Positions 12,001 to 22,415 of a DNA stretch of 64,000 bases are shown here, piece by piece (the first letter of the stretch is position 1; the number at the start of each line of letters is the position of its first letter). The notes under the pieces were generated by a model that saw nothing but the letters and a program-made list of their open reading frames with translations, had not been told where the DNA came from and searched no databases. Made by a program: the position numbers and the translations under genes. The stretch comes from Ramazzottius varieornatus (lineage: Eukaryota; Tardigrada; Eutardigrada; Parachela; Ramazzottiidae): contig BDGG01000010.1 of NCBI GenBank assembly GCA_001949185.1, positions 446,873-510,872 on the forward strand. Direction: 5' to 3'.

Positions 12001-15000
12001 GGTTCGGTGGACTTTGGTAAGACAGTGCAGTGGGACGACGAGTTTGGAAAACGACTCGTTAGCGTCGCTAAGTGGTTTCACATTGACGGCCATGATATCG
12101 CCAACCACGATGAGAAAACACTGCATTTGCTCAGCTCGGTTGAACTCAAGGTTGGTCGCATGCTATAATCATCTCTAAACGTTTCTGTTTACCATCAGAA
12201 ATTTTCTGCAAAGTTATCTTGTTATCAATGTTGGTTCTTCCTATGAAAAGTAAATACTGAATTTCGTAGGGTATCATTGGAAATGATAAGCGACATTACA
12301 TCCTCGACTTAATTCGCATGTTCCCACCCGATGTTAACTTTCTCGAAGACACTGGTAAGATTCTTTCCTCCACAAATACTCAAAAGGTGTCCTTTCAAAC
12401 TTGTGAAGGTCTCAGTAATAGAAAGCTCCGTATTGCAGTTTCGAAAAGCGATGTGAGCGCCGTCGCTCAGCAAGAAGGCTTTCCCCGGAAGTTCCCACAC
12501 AAACTCGTACTCTTCCGACCGGAGCTGGTCGACTCATACCTTATGTAACTCCAAGTTTACCGTTGATTTCTGGACGATAACTTATCGAGATTGCTATATT
12601 TTCTTATTCTCACAGTCAAAAGCAAGATGAGTTTGAGATCGCCTTCGAGAAAGGCGAGAAGGAGACTGCACAGAACCTCCGGATGAACAATGAAGACAAG
12701 GTACTGAGTTCACAATCTAAATAACGTATGAAGTTGTTGAATGTAAGAAGGAGATATCAAGAAGGTTTTTTGTGACTGTAGAAGCAAGTGGATGGGAAGG
12801 TCGAAGGTGATGGGAATACTCTCGTTGACATCAGAAGTGAGGGTATCAAAGAACGCTTGAGCCAGCTGGCCAAAGTCTTCGGTTCTTCCGTAGAAGACGA
12901 CCTGGACATTCGCTTTAACCCGGACATCTTCAGTGCCAGCGTCAAGCATGTCGACAGTGAAGGAGCCAAATGCCAGCAGCAGAAGCAGCAGATTATCCAG
13001 CTGGGCGACTTCCTGCTGACTCGACAGATTCCGGCCTTTATGAACGAACTGAAGCATGTCAATTACGACCCGACCTTGTCGGAAGGTATTTTGATTAGGC
13101 TGAGAAACAACTATGGCATCAATGTTCGGTACATGGGGTATATTGCGAAAAAGATGGAAGGCATGGCGGAACTCTCGTATCCATACACAGTCATTGTTGG
13201 TAAGACAAACTAAGAGTTGAAATGGAACTTGGGCAAGTTTAAGTGGCGCGCGCTTCCAACTAATCACACGGTGTGCACCACTTAGAGAAACCGTACAACA
13301 TCTTTGTCGAAGTCACGCACGTCTCCGGCCAATTACAGTAATGACGTGCGCCACTTGGGGAAACAGTCTTGTCGAATTTGTTTGCCAACCTCCTAATGTT
13401 CTTGTTTACTTTTCCGATAATACATTCTTATGGTCTTCGGTAGGTGAGCTGATCGTTCGCTCGGGGAAGCACTTGTTCCGTCACTTCGCACAGGCCGTTG
13501 GTCAGCAGAATATGGCGGCTGCCGTCAGCCACTTCTTGAATTGCTTGATGGGTTCCTTCTCGAATCCTCAAGCTCCGACTCCGCAGAGCCTGGTAAAATT
13601 GTGCCTGGTTTTGTGGACTGTGAATGTGACCTTGTCGGCGATCAATGTATGTTGAGGGATTTCTGTTGTAGGCTAATACACAACTGCGGAAGAAGAAGGG
13701 AAAGAAGCAAGCTTCTGATGCTCATCGTCAGCGTAAGTTTTTCCGCTGCTCGTTATTTTTTCCTCAAAAACTGGATATTCCCTCGAGAATGAGGGTTTGG
13801 GCGTTTGACTTTGTAGAGTCTGTCGATTACGTCACTATGACGCCGAAATCGTTGTGGAATCAGTTGAAGAATGATTTGCACGAGCATTACGGCTTCGAAC
13901 TCGAAGGGTACGTTTTCACGATACATGCTCTCACTGCTCTGTAGACAATAAAATAACGAAATCTTTCTTTCGGTTTGCAGAGACTCGATCGATGCAGTCC
14001 TTACTACATACAATCTCCGTCGAAACTACCTTCTTCGACAATTTTGCCGTAAAGTCGGCATTCAGATTGTGCAGCGAGACTACAATCTGAGTAACAAGCG
14101 AAGCCAGCCTTTCACCGAAGATGATATCGTTAACTTGTTCCCGATTGTCAAATGCGTCAGCCCACTGGTGAGAAGTTACTACTTCGAGGAGATCTCCCAT
14201 TTCTTTGTGCATATGTTTTTGTCTCTTTCTCTAGTTGAAGATTATTCACGAAGCGAGAAGCCTTTCGGCTTCGGCGCTGAAGAACGGCAACATGCGAGCG
14301 GCCTTGGACATTCTGTCGGACTGCTTGTCCAGCCAGAGCGTCATTCAAGGCGGTATCAGCTCGGAGCTTGCGCTGCTGTATTTCGAGACAGCCCAACTGC
14401 ACTACCTCTCCGAAGAAGTTCCATTCGTAAGTGGCAAATTTTCAATCTGGAAAAACAACCCTAGGAAAACTACAGAACGATATTTAACGAACTGTCTTCT
14501 TTCAGGCTGTGTTGGAAATGGAGAAAGCCCTCATATGCGCCGAACGGGCGCGAGGTCTCGACGATGAAACTACTTTCCAGTACACACTTGTCCTCGTAAG
14601 CGCCAGAAGAAATCCGTACTTGTCTCATGATTTTTTTAGAGTTTTTGAGACGTCGGCAAACAAACCACACTGTTTTCCCTCGATAGTTCTGCGAATCACG
14701 TCACTGTCGCGGTGGAAATCACCCGGCGGGGAACAGAATTATATCAATAGCTTCAATCAAAGATTACTCGCTCGCCAGTCAAGTTCGTTTGATCTGGTCC
14801 ATCTGATGGGCGACAATCAACAATCATTGATATCAGTGCGGGTGTGGTTCCCGGAAGTGATGACGTACTTCGCAGAACTATCGAGGGAATACAGTGCAAG
14901 ATCGTTGTCTCAGAGTTGCGCGCGCGCTTCCAGCCAATAACAATGGGAATATGCGCCACTTGACATAACAATCTTGTATCTCAATCTGGTCTGTTTGCCG

Positions 15001-16166
15001 GCATGCCATTTTGTTGACTGAATTTGTGGGAAATGTATAAAGGTGTTTTTGGGTTTCGTAGTCGATAATGCTGTATCACAACGAGCAGCTCCTGCTATCT
15101 CTCCGCCTAGCCTACCGAGCTCGCTACCTCTTCTGCCTACTGAACCCGTCCAGCGAGCCCCATGGCTTCCTCTTCCGACTGGACTTGTCCATCGGCCTGA
15201 TGCTCCATGGTCTTCGCTACCATCATCATTCCGTGACGTACCTCACCAATGCCGTGACGCTGGCCGAGAAGCTGTATGGTCCAGACCACCTCGAAACGGC
15301 GTTGGCACATTACGTCTTGGCTCGCGACAAAGCTTGCCGCGGAGAATTCAGGTCAGTCCTTTAAAAGATTGAACCATGTTTCGATGATGAATTTTGTCGT
15401 TTGGTTTTCTAGGGAGGCTTTGCAGCAACAAAAGAGAGTCATCGCAATCTACAAGAAGGTTCTGGGTGAAGGTTCCAACAAGACGATGGAAGCCTGTCAG
15501 ATTTACGGACAGTTCACGGAGCAAGGAGTCAACTACGCCAAGCAGCTGAATGAGATTCAGCGANNNNNNNNNNNNNNNNNNNNNNNNNNNNNNNNNNNNN
15601 NNNNNNNNNNNNNGCGCTACGAGCACAATAGTAAAAGCGCATTCAGAAACCAAGAATCTGACTTCTTAAAGTGATGAAATTTATTGAAAGTTCAAGAGCA
15701 TTGTGACAGAAGCATGGAAGAAAGGAGAAATACAACGGTCGCGAACAGAAAGGAATTTAAACTAAGTTCAAACGATGATAAGACCTCGCAGCACCATGAA
15801 ATCACGTTTGTTGATACTCAGATAACGGTAACCGAACACCAAGCACATTTTGTCTTGTAGATTTTGCCTCTGTCGCACTCGTCCATCTGCGAAATTCTCT
15901 CCGTCAAGAACGACCTGCGCTACCGCGTCAGCAATATCACGCCAGGTTTGTACTTGAGTAGCTGCTCGCCCACTCCCGAAGCCGACATGCTGAATCAAGT
16001 GGCTGCTCTGCTTATCAACAAACCCAGGTCCGCTATCGTGTCGGACGTCAGCTTGCCTCAGCGACGAGCCTTTGCTGTCCCCGCGGACTCGAAGGACCGC
16101 GGCGACCTGCCCAATGGGAAAGAAGGAAAGACAGTGAGGCTAACTGCTACGGATGACATGGACTGA
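9092..16166 (+). CDS. Clu: Clueless/CLUH mitochondria-clustering protein (interrupted by a gap)
   Basis: CLU/CLUH is a large cytosolic RNA-binding protein that binds mRNAs for nuclear-encoded mitochondrial proteins and keeps mitochondria dispersed. I can trace 23 exons whose phases agree: 9092-9487, 9552-9723, 10150-10296, 10370-10637, 10697-10825, 10890-10993, 11195-11346, 11436-11630, 11703-11826, 11963-12150, 12270-12354, 12439-12544, 12616-12700, 12782-13199, 13444-13592, 13672-13732, 13817-13907, 13981-14167, 14235-14426, 14506-14595, 15062-15351, 15413-gap, 15861-16166. Family motifs are clear: [12 protein letters not shown] (N-terminal domain), [62 protein letters not shown] and [15 protein letters not shown] (CLU core), then TPR repeats ([16 protein letters not shown]). 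About 1,360 residues are visible, plus whatever the 50-N gap hides. The start is uncertain, since TTTCCAG at 9101 could be an acceptor from an earlier exon. An AATAAA follows at 16255. Introns carry five hairpin elements and one MITE. Confidence 0.95.
9961..10018. repeat. Hairpin element copy in CLU intron 2
   Basis: The arms are GAGTGGCGCAGG and GCGTGCGCCACTAG around about 30 nt that include GACTGGAAGC (complement of the family's GCTTCCAGTC). The tail AAACGTTCATATTGAATTTG matches the conserved flank of other copies. It lies inside the intron between exons 9552-9723 and 10150-10296. Confidence 0.75.
11021..11127. repeat. Hairpin element copy in CLU intron 6
   Basis: This is the longest inverted repeat of the family. 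The left arm runs from CTCGACCAGAACGTTTTCC into GAAGTGGCG. The right arm runs from GTGCCACTTAGAAAAAACG into TTGTGGTCGAG. It shows that the family's ends extend beyond the core hairpin into a TCGAC/GCAAACA terminus. It sits in the intron 10994-11194. Confidence 0.75.
13208..13388. repeat. Two tandem hairpin elements in CLU intron 14
   Basis: The first copy is 13241-13283 (AAGTGGCGCGCGCTTCCAAC to GTGTGCACCACTTAG). The second is about 13309-13388 (GAAGTCACGCACG to CGTGCGCCACTTGG, tail AAACAGTCTTGTCGAATTTG). They are head to tail within the intron 13200-13443, which consists almost entirely of these elements. Confidence 0.75.
14669..14897. mobile_element. MITE with ~35-bp inverted ends in CLU intron 20
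   Basis: The left end (from CACTGTTTTCCCTCGATAG at 14669) and the right end read inward (from CACTGTATTCCCTCGATAG at 14897) match for about 35 bp: TTCTGCGAA, then CGTCA. Partial complementarity (ATATCAAT) continues inward. It is about 230 bp, non-coding, and lies in the 14596-15061 intron. No clear target-site duplication is seen. The inverted duplication at 1-696 breaks inside this right end. Confidence 0.65.
14911..14967. repeat. Hairpin element copy in CLU intron 20
   Basis: The arms read GAGTTGCGCGCGCGCTTCCA and AATATGCGCCACTTGACATA around CCAATAACAATGG. The tail ACAATCTTGTATC leads to GTTTGCCGGC, the conserved right flank of the family. It lies directly after the MITE at 14669-14897. 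The exact inverted copy is at 594-650. Confidence 0.75.
15564..15613. other. Assembly gap (50 N) inside CLU
   Basis: Exactly 50 N follow exon 22 (ending NEIQR). The gap hides the end of that exon, possibly another exon, and part of an intron. The flank upstream of the gap is the segment repeated in inverted form at the left end of the window. Confidence 0.98.
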
Positions 16167-16254
16167 AGTAAACCAGTCCCCGATACCCTCTTTTGTGTGA
16201 TATACCAAAACCTTTGCTGTGAAAAGTTGATTGAATGAAGTGCCATGATGGAAG

Positions 16255-16260
16255 AATAAA
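16255..16260 (+). promoter_or_regulatory. CLU polyadenylation signal
   Basis: AATAAA lies about 90 nt after the CLU stop codon, the only canonical hexamer close behind it. Confidence 0.6.
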
Positions 16261-16266
16261 ATAATC

Positions 16267-17965
16267 AAGAGAATCCATGCAATGAACAGTAGTATTCTCT
16301 TCTTCCCTTCTTTCTCTTGCTGTTTTATTCTTACGAACTTCCCTGTATTTCCTCACTTATCTAATTTAGTGTTATGTTTGCGTCTGGTGCTCAGTTTTGC
16401 CTTTGACTTTGTTGTGTGATCTATCTTAATTTCTTAGTTAATTGACTTCCGGTTGGAAATGGTTCGGGTGACGGATTGGTGAAGAACTTGCTTCTCTTTT
16501 CTGACGATTGATTTTTGTTTGCTGTTTGCCGATATGATAAAAACTTGGTAACAGAATAGAAGATGACGCTTGCAATCTCGTGAAGGAGATTGAAGGACCA
16601 CACCTTGGAAGACTCAAGTTTCCCTGCAGGCAGTGCAGACCAGATCGCGTCTTTTGTCAGAGGGGATCGTCGTGGCTTGCTGCTTTGTGGAACTTGTTTA
16701 TAGATCTTTGCGGCTTAGGTTCGCTTGGGTAAACAAGATCGATCAGGGCCCTCCTGGAATAAAGTTCAGTGGGAAGGATCAAAGATGCACATGTGACGAT
16801 GAATAGATCACCTGCTGTGTGAAGTCCTCTGACGTAACGTGGCAGGTTAGCATACAAGGCTGAGCTGGTATCCGCTGTGTGACGTCAGCGACGCGTCCTT
16901 CAAGACTTCGGGTAAACAGTCTAATTAGCCAGTTGGGTTGCATGGCGAGTTAACATGGCAGAGCGGCACACACACCCGGCATGCCACGTTGTATGGCGAG
17001 CCGTTGGGTAAAGAGCTGTCGAACAGCTGCTTCTGCCGAGCAGAAAAAGCGAATAATTTTATTTTCCAGGCTCGATTTGTCTTCTAGGAACTCGGTGATC
17101 CTTTATCCCGTCTCCTAACCAGAAAACGTGCTGCGATTGAGTTGCGAAAGGAGAGGCGGAGGAAAGCGAGCCCTGGGACTGTCCTGGTGGAGAAGAAGCT
17201 GGAGGATCGGGAGGGATTTGGGGGCCGGAGGAAAGTGGCCTTGTTTGAGTTGTTTGCGCCCCAAAGCGTGGATCAAGTGGTAATCTCGGCTTGATTTACG
17301 GAAACCATGCTGTCATCGTTACATGCATTGCCTTTAGTCATACGTTTTACCTTTCCAGGTTATCAGCTGAAAGTGCCGCCGTCATTACACGGAACGCCAG
17401 ATGCACGATTAGACGCTCCACACGCGGATAATGAACACCTTGTCGTGACATCATCGCTATGGTGAGCACCTATTCAAGAATCAAGGAATTAAATTTAGTT
17501 GCCCTGATAGGAGCGTCTTTGATGCAGGCAATCAGCTCACCGTGATCCAACCTGACACTCCCTGCTCATCCTCTCCCGGAAATCCACAAAGCATGCTCTA
17601 TTGTTGTGATGCTGGACGCAGTGATGAGCTTGCGGCGTTTACGGGAGAGAGTGGAAAAAGTGACGCGTTTTTTTCTTCGCTGTTACCTTCTCGACGATAT
17701 TTGAGCCCTTCCTGTCTGTGATCTTCATATTCATTCTGCTGATGTTCCTCAGTCCGACTCTAATGCGAAGGAATCATTTCTGAAAGGTACGAGGAAACGT
17801 TCCATCTGAGGAAATATGTTGACAGTTCGCTGCAGACTTTCAAGAATGCATCGAAAACTGAATGCGCCTTGATTTCATTGGGTGGGCGGAGTCACTTCTG
17901 CGCATCAGCGCTGTTAGCTTGTGTGCGCACTGCTCCATGCCGCTACTGGGCGCATTGCGTCATTT
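16267..17965. other. CLU-CK1 gamma intergenic region
   Basis: I see no coding region, RNA gene or clear repeat here. It separates two plus-strand genes and should hold the CK1 gamma upstream regulatory DNA. Confidence 0.5.
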
Positions 17966-17971
17966 TATCGT

Positions 17972-18000
17972 CCAATAGAGCCTTTCCGATTTTATAAAGG
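17972..18000 (+). promoter_or_regulatory. CCAAT and TATA-like motifs before CK1 gamma
   Basis: CCAAT at 17972 and TTTATAAAGG at 17991 lie 60-90 nt before the first ATG (18060). Spacing fits a core promoter. TTCCGTCAG directly before the ATG could instead be a splice acceptor, which would place the real promoter further upstream. Confidence 0.4.
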
Positions 18001-18059
18001 TTGATTCTGCTTGATTAGGTCTCTTTGTTCTCCAGGTTCTCTTCATCGCCTTCCGTCAG

Positions 18060-20089
18060 ATGATTGGCAAAGGTAATAGCGGACGGCGCTCTCAGGACGC
18101 CGATACCTTTCCTCTACAAGGTACTGCTGACCGCTCGTCCCGAGCAGGCGGAGCAACGACGACTGGCAAAGAGAAAGCCAAAGGCGCCATGGCCACCAAA
18201 GTTGTCAGTGGAGGAGCTCAAGGCCAAAGCGGTGCAAGCAGCACGTCCACAGGTACAGGCGCCACAGCCGTAATGATGGTCGGGCCAAACTTTCGTGTGG
18301 GGAAGAAGATCGGCTCAGGAAACTTTGGCGAGCTTCGTCTGGGCAAGAATCTGTACAACAACGAGCACGTCGCTATCAAGCTGGAACCGATGAAAACCAA
18401 AGCACCACAATTGCACCTCGAGTATCGCTTTTATAAACTCCTCGGATCTCAAGGTATGTTTTCACTTCTTTCGTCATTTTATGATTTCTTGAAATAGCCT
18501 TCCTGTCTGGAAGCACGGTAAAATAGCTGGACCAGATCGACGTTTCAAGTGGCGCACGTTTACACCCAAAAAAACACCGAAGACGTGCATCACTTGGGAA
18601 CTCGACAACATTGTTTTTTCCAAGTGACGCACGCTTTCAGTGTATTTGGCTGTAGGCGTGCGCTAATAGAAAATGATTTTGTCGATGCTGTTCGTTGAGC
18701 TCTCGTTTGCTTTGCCATCTATCTAACAATTGTCTTGCTATGATTGCAGAAGGTATTCCGAAAGTCTACTATTTCGGACCCTGTGGTAAGTACAACGCGC
18801 TAGTGATGGAGCTGTTAGGTCCAAGCCTGGAGGATCTATTCGACTTGTGCGATCGACGCTTCACCCTCAAGACAGTCCTGATGCTGGCTGTCCAGCTGCT
18901 CACCAGGATGGAATATATCCATGGCAAGCACCTCATCTACCGTGACGTGAAACCCGAAAATTTTCTCATCGGCAGACAGTCCAACAAGAAGCACGGCTGT
19001 ATCCACGTCGTCGATTTTGGTCTGGCCAAAGAATACATCGATCCTGATACTCAACGACACATTCCTTACCGGGAGCACAAATCGCTGACGGGCACCGCCA
19101 GATATATGAGCATCAACACCCACATGGGCAAAGGTAGGATCAGCCGTGCAAACGAGGAAGATAAGCTAATCGAATTCAGCGAATATTCAAGCGAGAAAAT
19201 CTGTGCGCCTTGCGGTCAAAGCGTATTTTGGTGGCAGGTCTAGTACACGGTACCTCGATGGCGAGGGTTCGATCCCGAGTTTGACATGTATTTTGCGTTT
19301 TTTGACGTCATTGTTTACTTCGCAGAACAATCTCGGCGCGATGATCTGGAAGCCTTAGGTCACATGTTCATGTACTTTCTTCGCGGTTCTCTTCCCTGGC
19401 AAGGCTTGAAAGCCGACACCCTTAAGGAACGCTACCAGAAGATCGGCGATACGAAGCGCGCCACTCCAGTCGAGAGCCTCTGCGACGGTTACCCTGAAGA
19501 GTTCGCCATCTATCTCCGCTATGCCCGTCGCCTGGACTTCTTCGAAACTCCCGATTATGACTACCTTCGTCGACTCTTCTTGGACCTTCACCACCGCATG
19601 AACTACAAGGACGACCTGGAGTTCGACTGGACAGCCAAGCAGCAACAAGCCACAGCCCAGCAAGGCGACTCAGCGGCTGCCACCGCCCGACCATCAGCTG
19701 GTGGCACGCAGAGACTGGCTCACACAGCACACAAGAACTCCAACTGGCAGCTGGATAGCAAGCAAGGTGGTCCGAGTAACCTACAGACACCGGGTGGGTC
19801 GGTAGCGGTTTTGAATAGCACTGATGTGGATGGGGTAGCGTTGGTCGGTGGCGGGGACCGTGGTGGTCTAGCAGATGATCCCACGGCTGGGCAGAGTAAT
19901 ACTCCCATTGCAGGCAGGGCGGGGGGACATGAAACGGACCTGTCGGACCATGAAATCAAGTGTTGCTGTTTCAAGAGGCGGAAGAGACGAACGAGGAAGA
20001 GTACCAGCTCCAGGCAACCCAACACGGCGCATACGGGGTTGAATGTAACGAATGCGACCACTTCTGGCACAGCGCTTTCTTCCAAGTAG
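18060..20089 (+). CDS. CSNK1G: Casein kinase 1 gamma
   Basis: This is a membrane-associated Ser/Thr kinase of the CK1 gamma class (Drosophila gilgamesh), which phosphorylates acidic or primed substrates such as Wnt co-receptor tails. The three exons (18060-18453, 18750-19133, 19326-20089) join in phase to about 513 residues. The kinase domain begins at [19 protein letters not shown] (Gly loop). It continues with AIKLEP (catalytic Lys), [13 protein letters not shown] (HRD-like loop), [10 protein letters not shown] (Mg site), and the CK1-specific SINTHMGK and [18 protein letters not shown]. The N-terminal 75 residues are low-complexity Gly/Ser/Thr. The tail ends with [10 protein letters not shown], the Cys-plus-basic signature used for palmitoylation in this class. 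A later Met (18190) is an alternative start. Confidence 0.96.
18530..18680. repeat. Two tandem hairpin elements in CK1 gamma intron 1
   Basis: Copy one is 18546-18597 (CAAGTGGCGCACGTTTACA to GACGTGCATCACTTGGG). Copy two is 18620-18669 (CAAGTGACGCACGCTTTCAG to AGGCGTGCGCTAATAG). The linker GAACTCGACAACATTGTTTT resembles the flank of other copies, and a TTTTGTCGATGCTGTTCG tail follows the second. Confidence 0.75.
19229..19290 (+). other. tRNA-like A/B box sequence in CK1 gamma intron 2
   Basis: TGGCAGGTCTAGTACACGG resembles a Pol III A box, and GGTTCGATCC about 40 nt later is a good B box, in a possible T-arm GCGAGGGTTCGATCCCGAGT. No complete cloverleaf can be drawn, because the acceptor and anticodon stems are not evident. 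It is best read as a tRNA-derived fragment or SINE head. Confidence 0.3.
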
Positions 20090-22415
20090 GAAAGTCCCGT
20101 TTTCTTTTTCTGATTAGAGCGCTTTCTGAGATTTCAGTGAGGTGGTTTTTGGCGATGAGAAAGAACTCAAGGGATGAATTAAGAAAAGAGAAGCACAAAT
20201 GTGATATGCAGAATGAGAATGCAGAAAATTAGCCCGTTTCTTCTTCAGAAAAACTAATGTGTTTTCGAGTTGTGTGTGAGAATTGGGAAAGCTTGGAAAT
20301 GGGTGGATGGAATGGCAGCTGCCTGGCGAAGAAAGAAAAAGGAAGACTGGAATTTGATCGGAGAGTTAACGCTGCTGTTTTATTTCTTTTTGGAAATTGG
20401 CGTTTGTTGAGGAAGTTGGACGATCGATTGATGGATGGTTTTCGGTAGAAGGAAGTTCTTCTGGGCTTTTAGCATTCATCTTGTGCTGCTCTTTATGCTG
20501 GTGGAAACTTTGAACTTGAAGTACCTTGATTCCTCCTCTCTGTTCTTTATACTTTAGCGTTGAAAGCAGTGTTCACCTTGTTGAAACTGCAGCCCTGTTA
20601 TGATTCGCAGTTGATGAGCGAAATGTCGCGCTAATTAAATATTATTCTATGATAAAATCATGACGACGGAGGCAGAAAGATTGGCCGGTGGTGAAGCTCT
20701 TCTCCTCCAAGAACATTACTGTACTTTAATTCCTGTAAAATTCGCCGTTAACTGAGCCGCCATCGGAAATTTGTTGATGGAACCTGAGCAGAGTCGGATT
20801 GTCTTGCTGCTAATATCAGGTGCTGTATCTCAGGCCGCTCATCAATAAGTATGCTGCCCATGTGAGTCGCACACTAGATCGAGAACTGGAGCGTAGGTGT
20901 TGGATCGTCACTGCTTCCTGTGAGCTCTACAGATCGTCAGAGATAATTTCGATCTGGAGCAGAGTGGAACTTTTCAAAGAGGAATAACCTGCAAACCATG
21001 TATACGGGGAGTCGACTCTTTTTTTCCATGTGCAAACAGCAGCTTAAAAGAGCAAAAAGCTGCCCATGCATTTTGACATTGCCACATTCATCAGACTCAT
21101 TTACTGTATTTTCTCATGCCGTAGCGCCATCTATAGAGCTCGATTGGAAATTTGGAATGACCGGACCGTCCGGGACCCGGGACCGACTATAACGGTTTGA
21201 CAATACTGTGAAAGATAGAAATAACAAGAAAAATGATAGAAGGGCCTGAAGTTTGAAAAGTCAGGTCGTACATTAGAATGGAGGTCCCGCACTAGACTAC
21301 GCTGGAAAAAAATTATGATGGCTCTTTGTTATATAGATGTATAAATACAATAGCTCGTACTTGAGAACCACCGTTTTCTCAGTCTAGAGTAAAATTCCTG
21401 CGCATGACAATCGAAGCATTTCTTTTGGAAAGTTCAATGGGATAAGTCTGCAATGGAGCTTGTCTTTTGATGTATGTCAAGAGTCTTTTGTAGCTGGTAC
21501 ACAAGCATCGTTTGAGTGGATTGGCACAGTAGGCAGTCCATGATATGCCTATCGGTACACAGCATCTCCCTGTCACTGTTTCAGGGAAACATCTGACCGT
21601 ACCTTGACCAGAGGCAGATTTCTGTCTGTGTATTGCTAACCCCCAAGTTTGAGATGGCGCACCGGGATTCGGTTGACTACTTGATCCCGTGCGCAAGAGC
21701 TTCCCGAGGAACGTTTCACTAACGTTCTCGGCAGCGTCAACGTTCCACAGTTTTCGAAGAACCATCGCATGCCCGAGACCGGAAGCGAGTTTCACTGGCA
21801 CGGGTCGAGCCACGTACCTTGATGAGGTACGTGGCTTTGTGTGGTCGGTACAAACACGAAAGCGAGATCGGGTGGTATTCAACCGAGAAGCTGTCCACAT
21901 GCAGTTCGTACTGTACGTGTGTCAGACGGGCACCGGTACAACTTGGTCTTGGTCGATCTTTTATCGTTGAACGTGGGCGTCTTCTCTGAATTGTGCTGCC
22001 TGATTTGCCGATAGCCGACGCATCAAAAGATAGACAGACTGTCTACACCATTCGTGTCTAAGCTGCCCCAAAGCTGGTACGACTCCATCGCGGCCATCGA
22101 AATGTGTGCAGTTGACAAGGCGGAATCGATCGTTCTATTTGCGAGTACGCTAAGCTTTACATAACGTTGGATAGGCTGACTGATTGTGCAGTCTTTTGAC
22201 GTCGACTACCCTAGACTGGTTTGAATACAGAAAGGTCCGGACGGAATTGTAATCCTAGTCCTTCTCTATTATCATGCTGGCCAGAGGAATATCAAAAGTT
22301 GATTGTGTTATGTGCTGATCAAGAGGAGACTGGGAATTGTGGGGAAGTCGATTCGGAGCACGGGACTCTTGCTATTTGATAACACTCATCCCTGTTGTCA
22401 AAGTCGCCCTTCGTC
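20090..22415. other. CK1 gamma-Lim1 intergenic region
   Basis: No conserved gene is visible. A minus-strand open frame (21900-21379) lacks recognisable motifs. A perfect 12-bp hairpin stands at 21808-21836. The right part should contain Lim1 promoter and 5' untranslated sequence. Confidence 0.45.
21808..21836. repeat. Perfect 12-bp stem hairpin
   Basis: AGCCACGTACCT, a 5-nt loop (TGATG), then AGGTACGTGGCT. Weaker complementarity continues outward on both sides, suggesting the centre of a larger inverted repeat. Confidence 0.6.
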
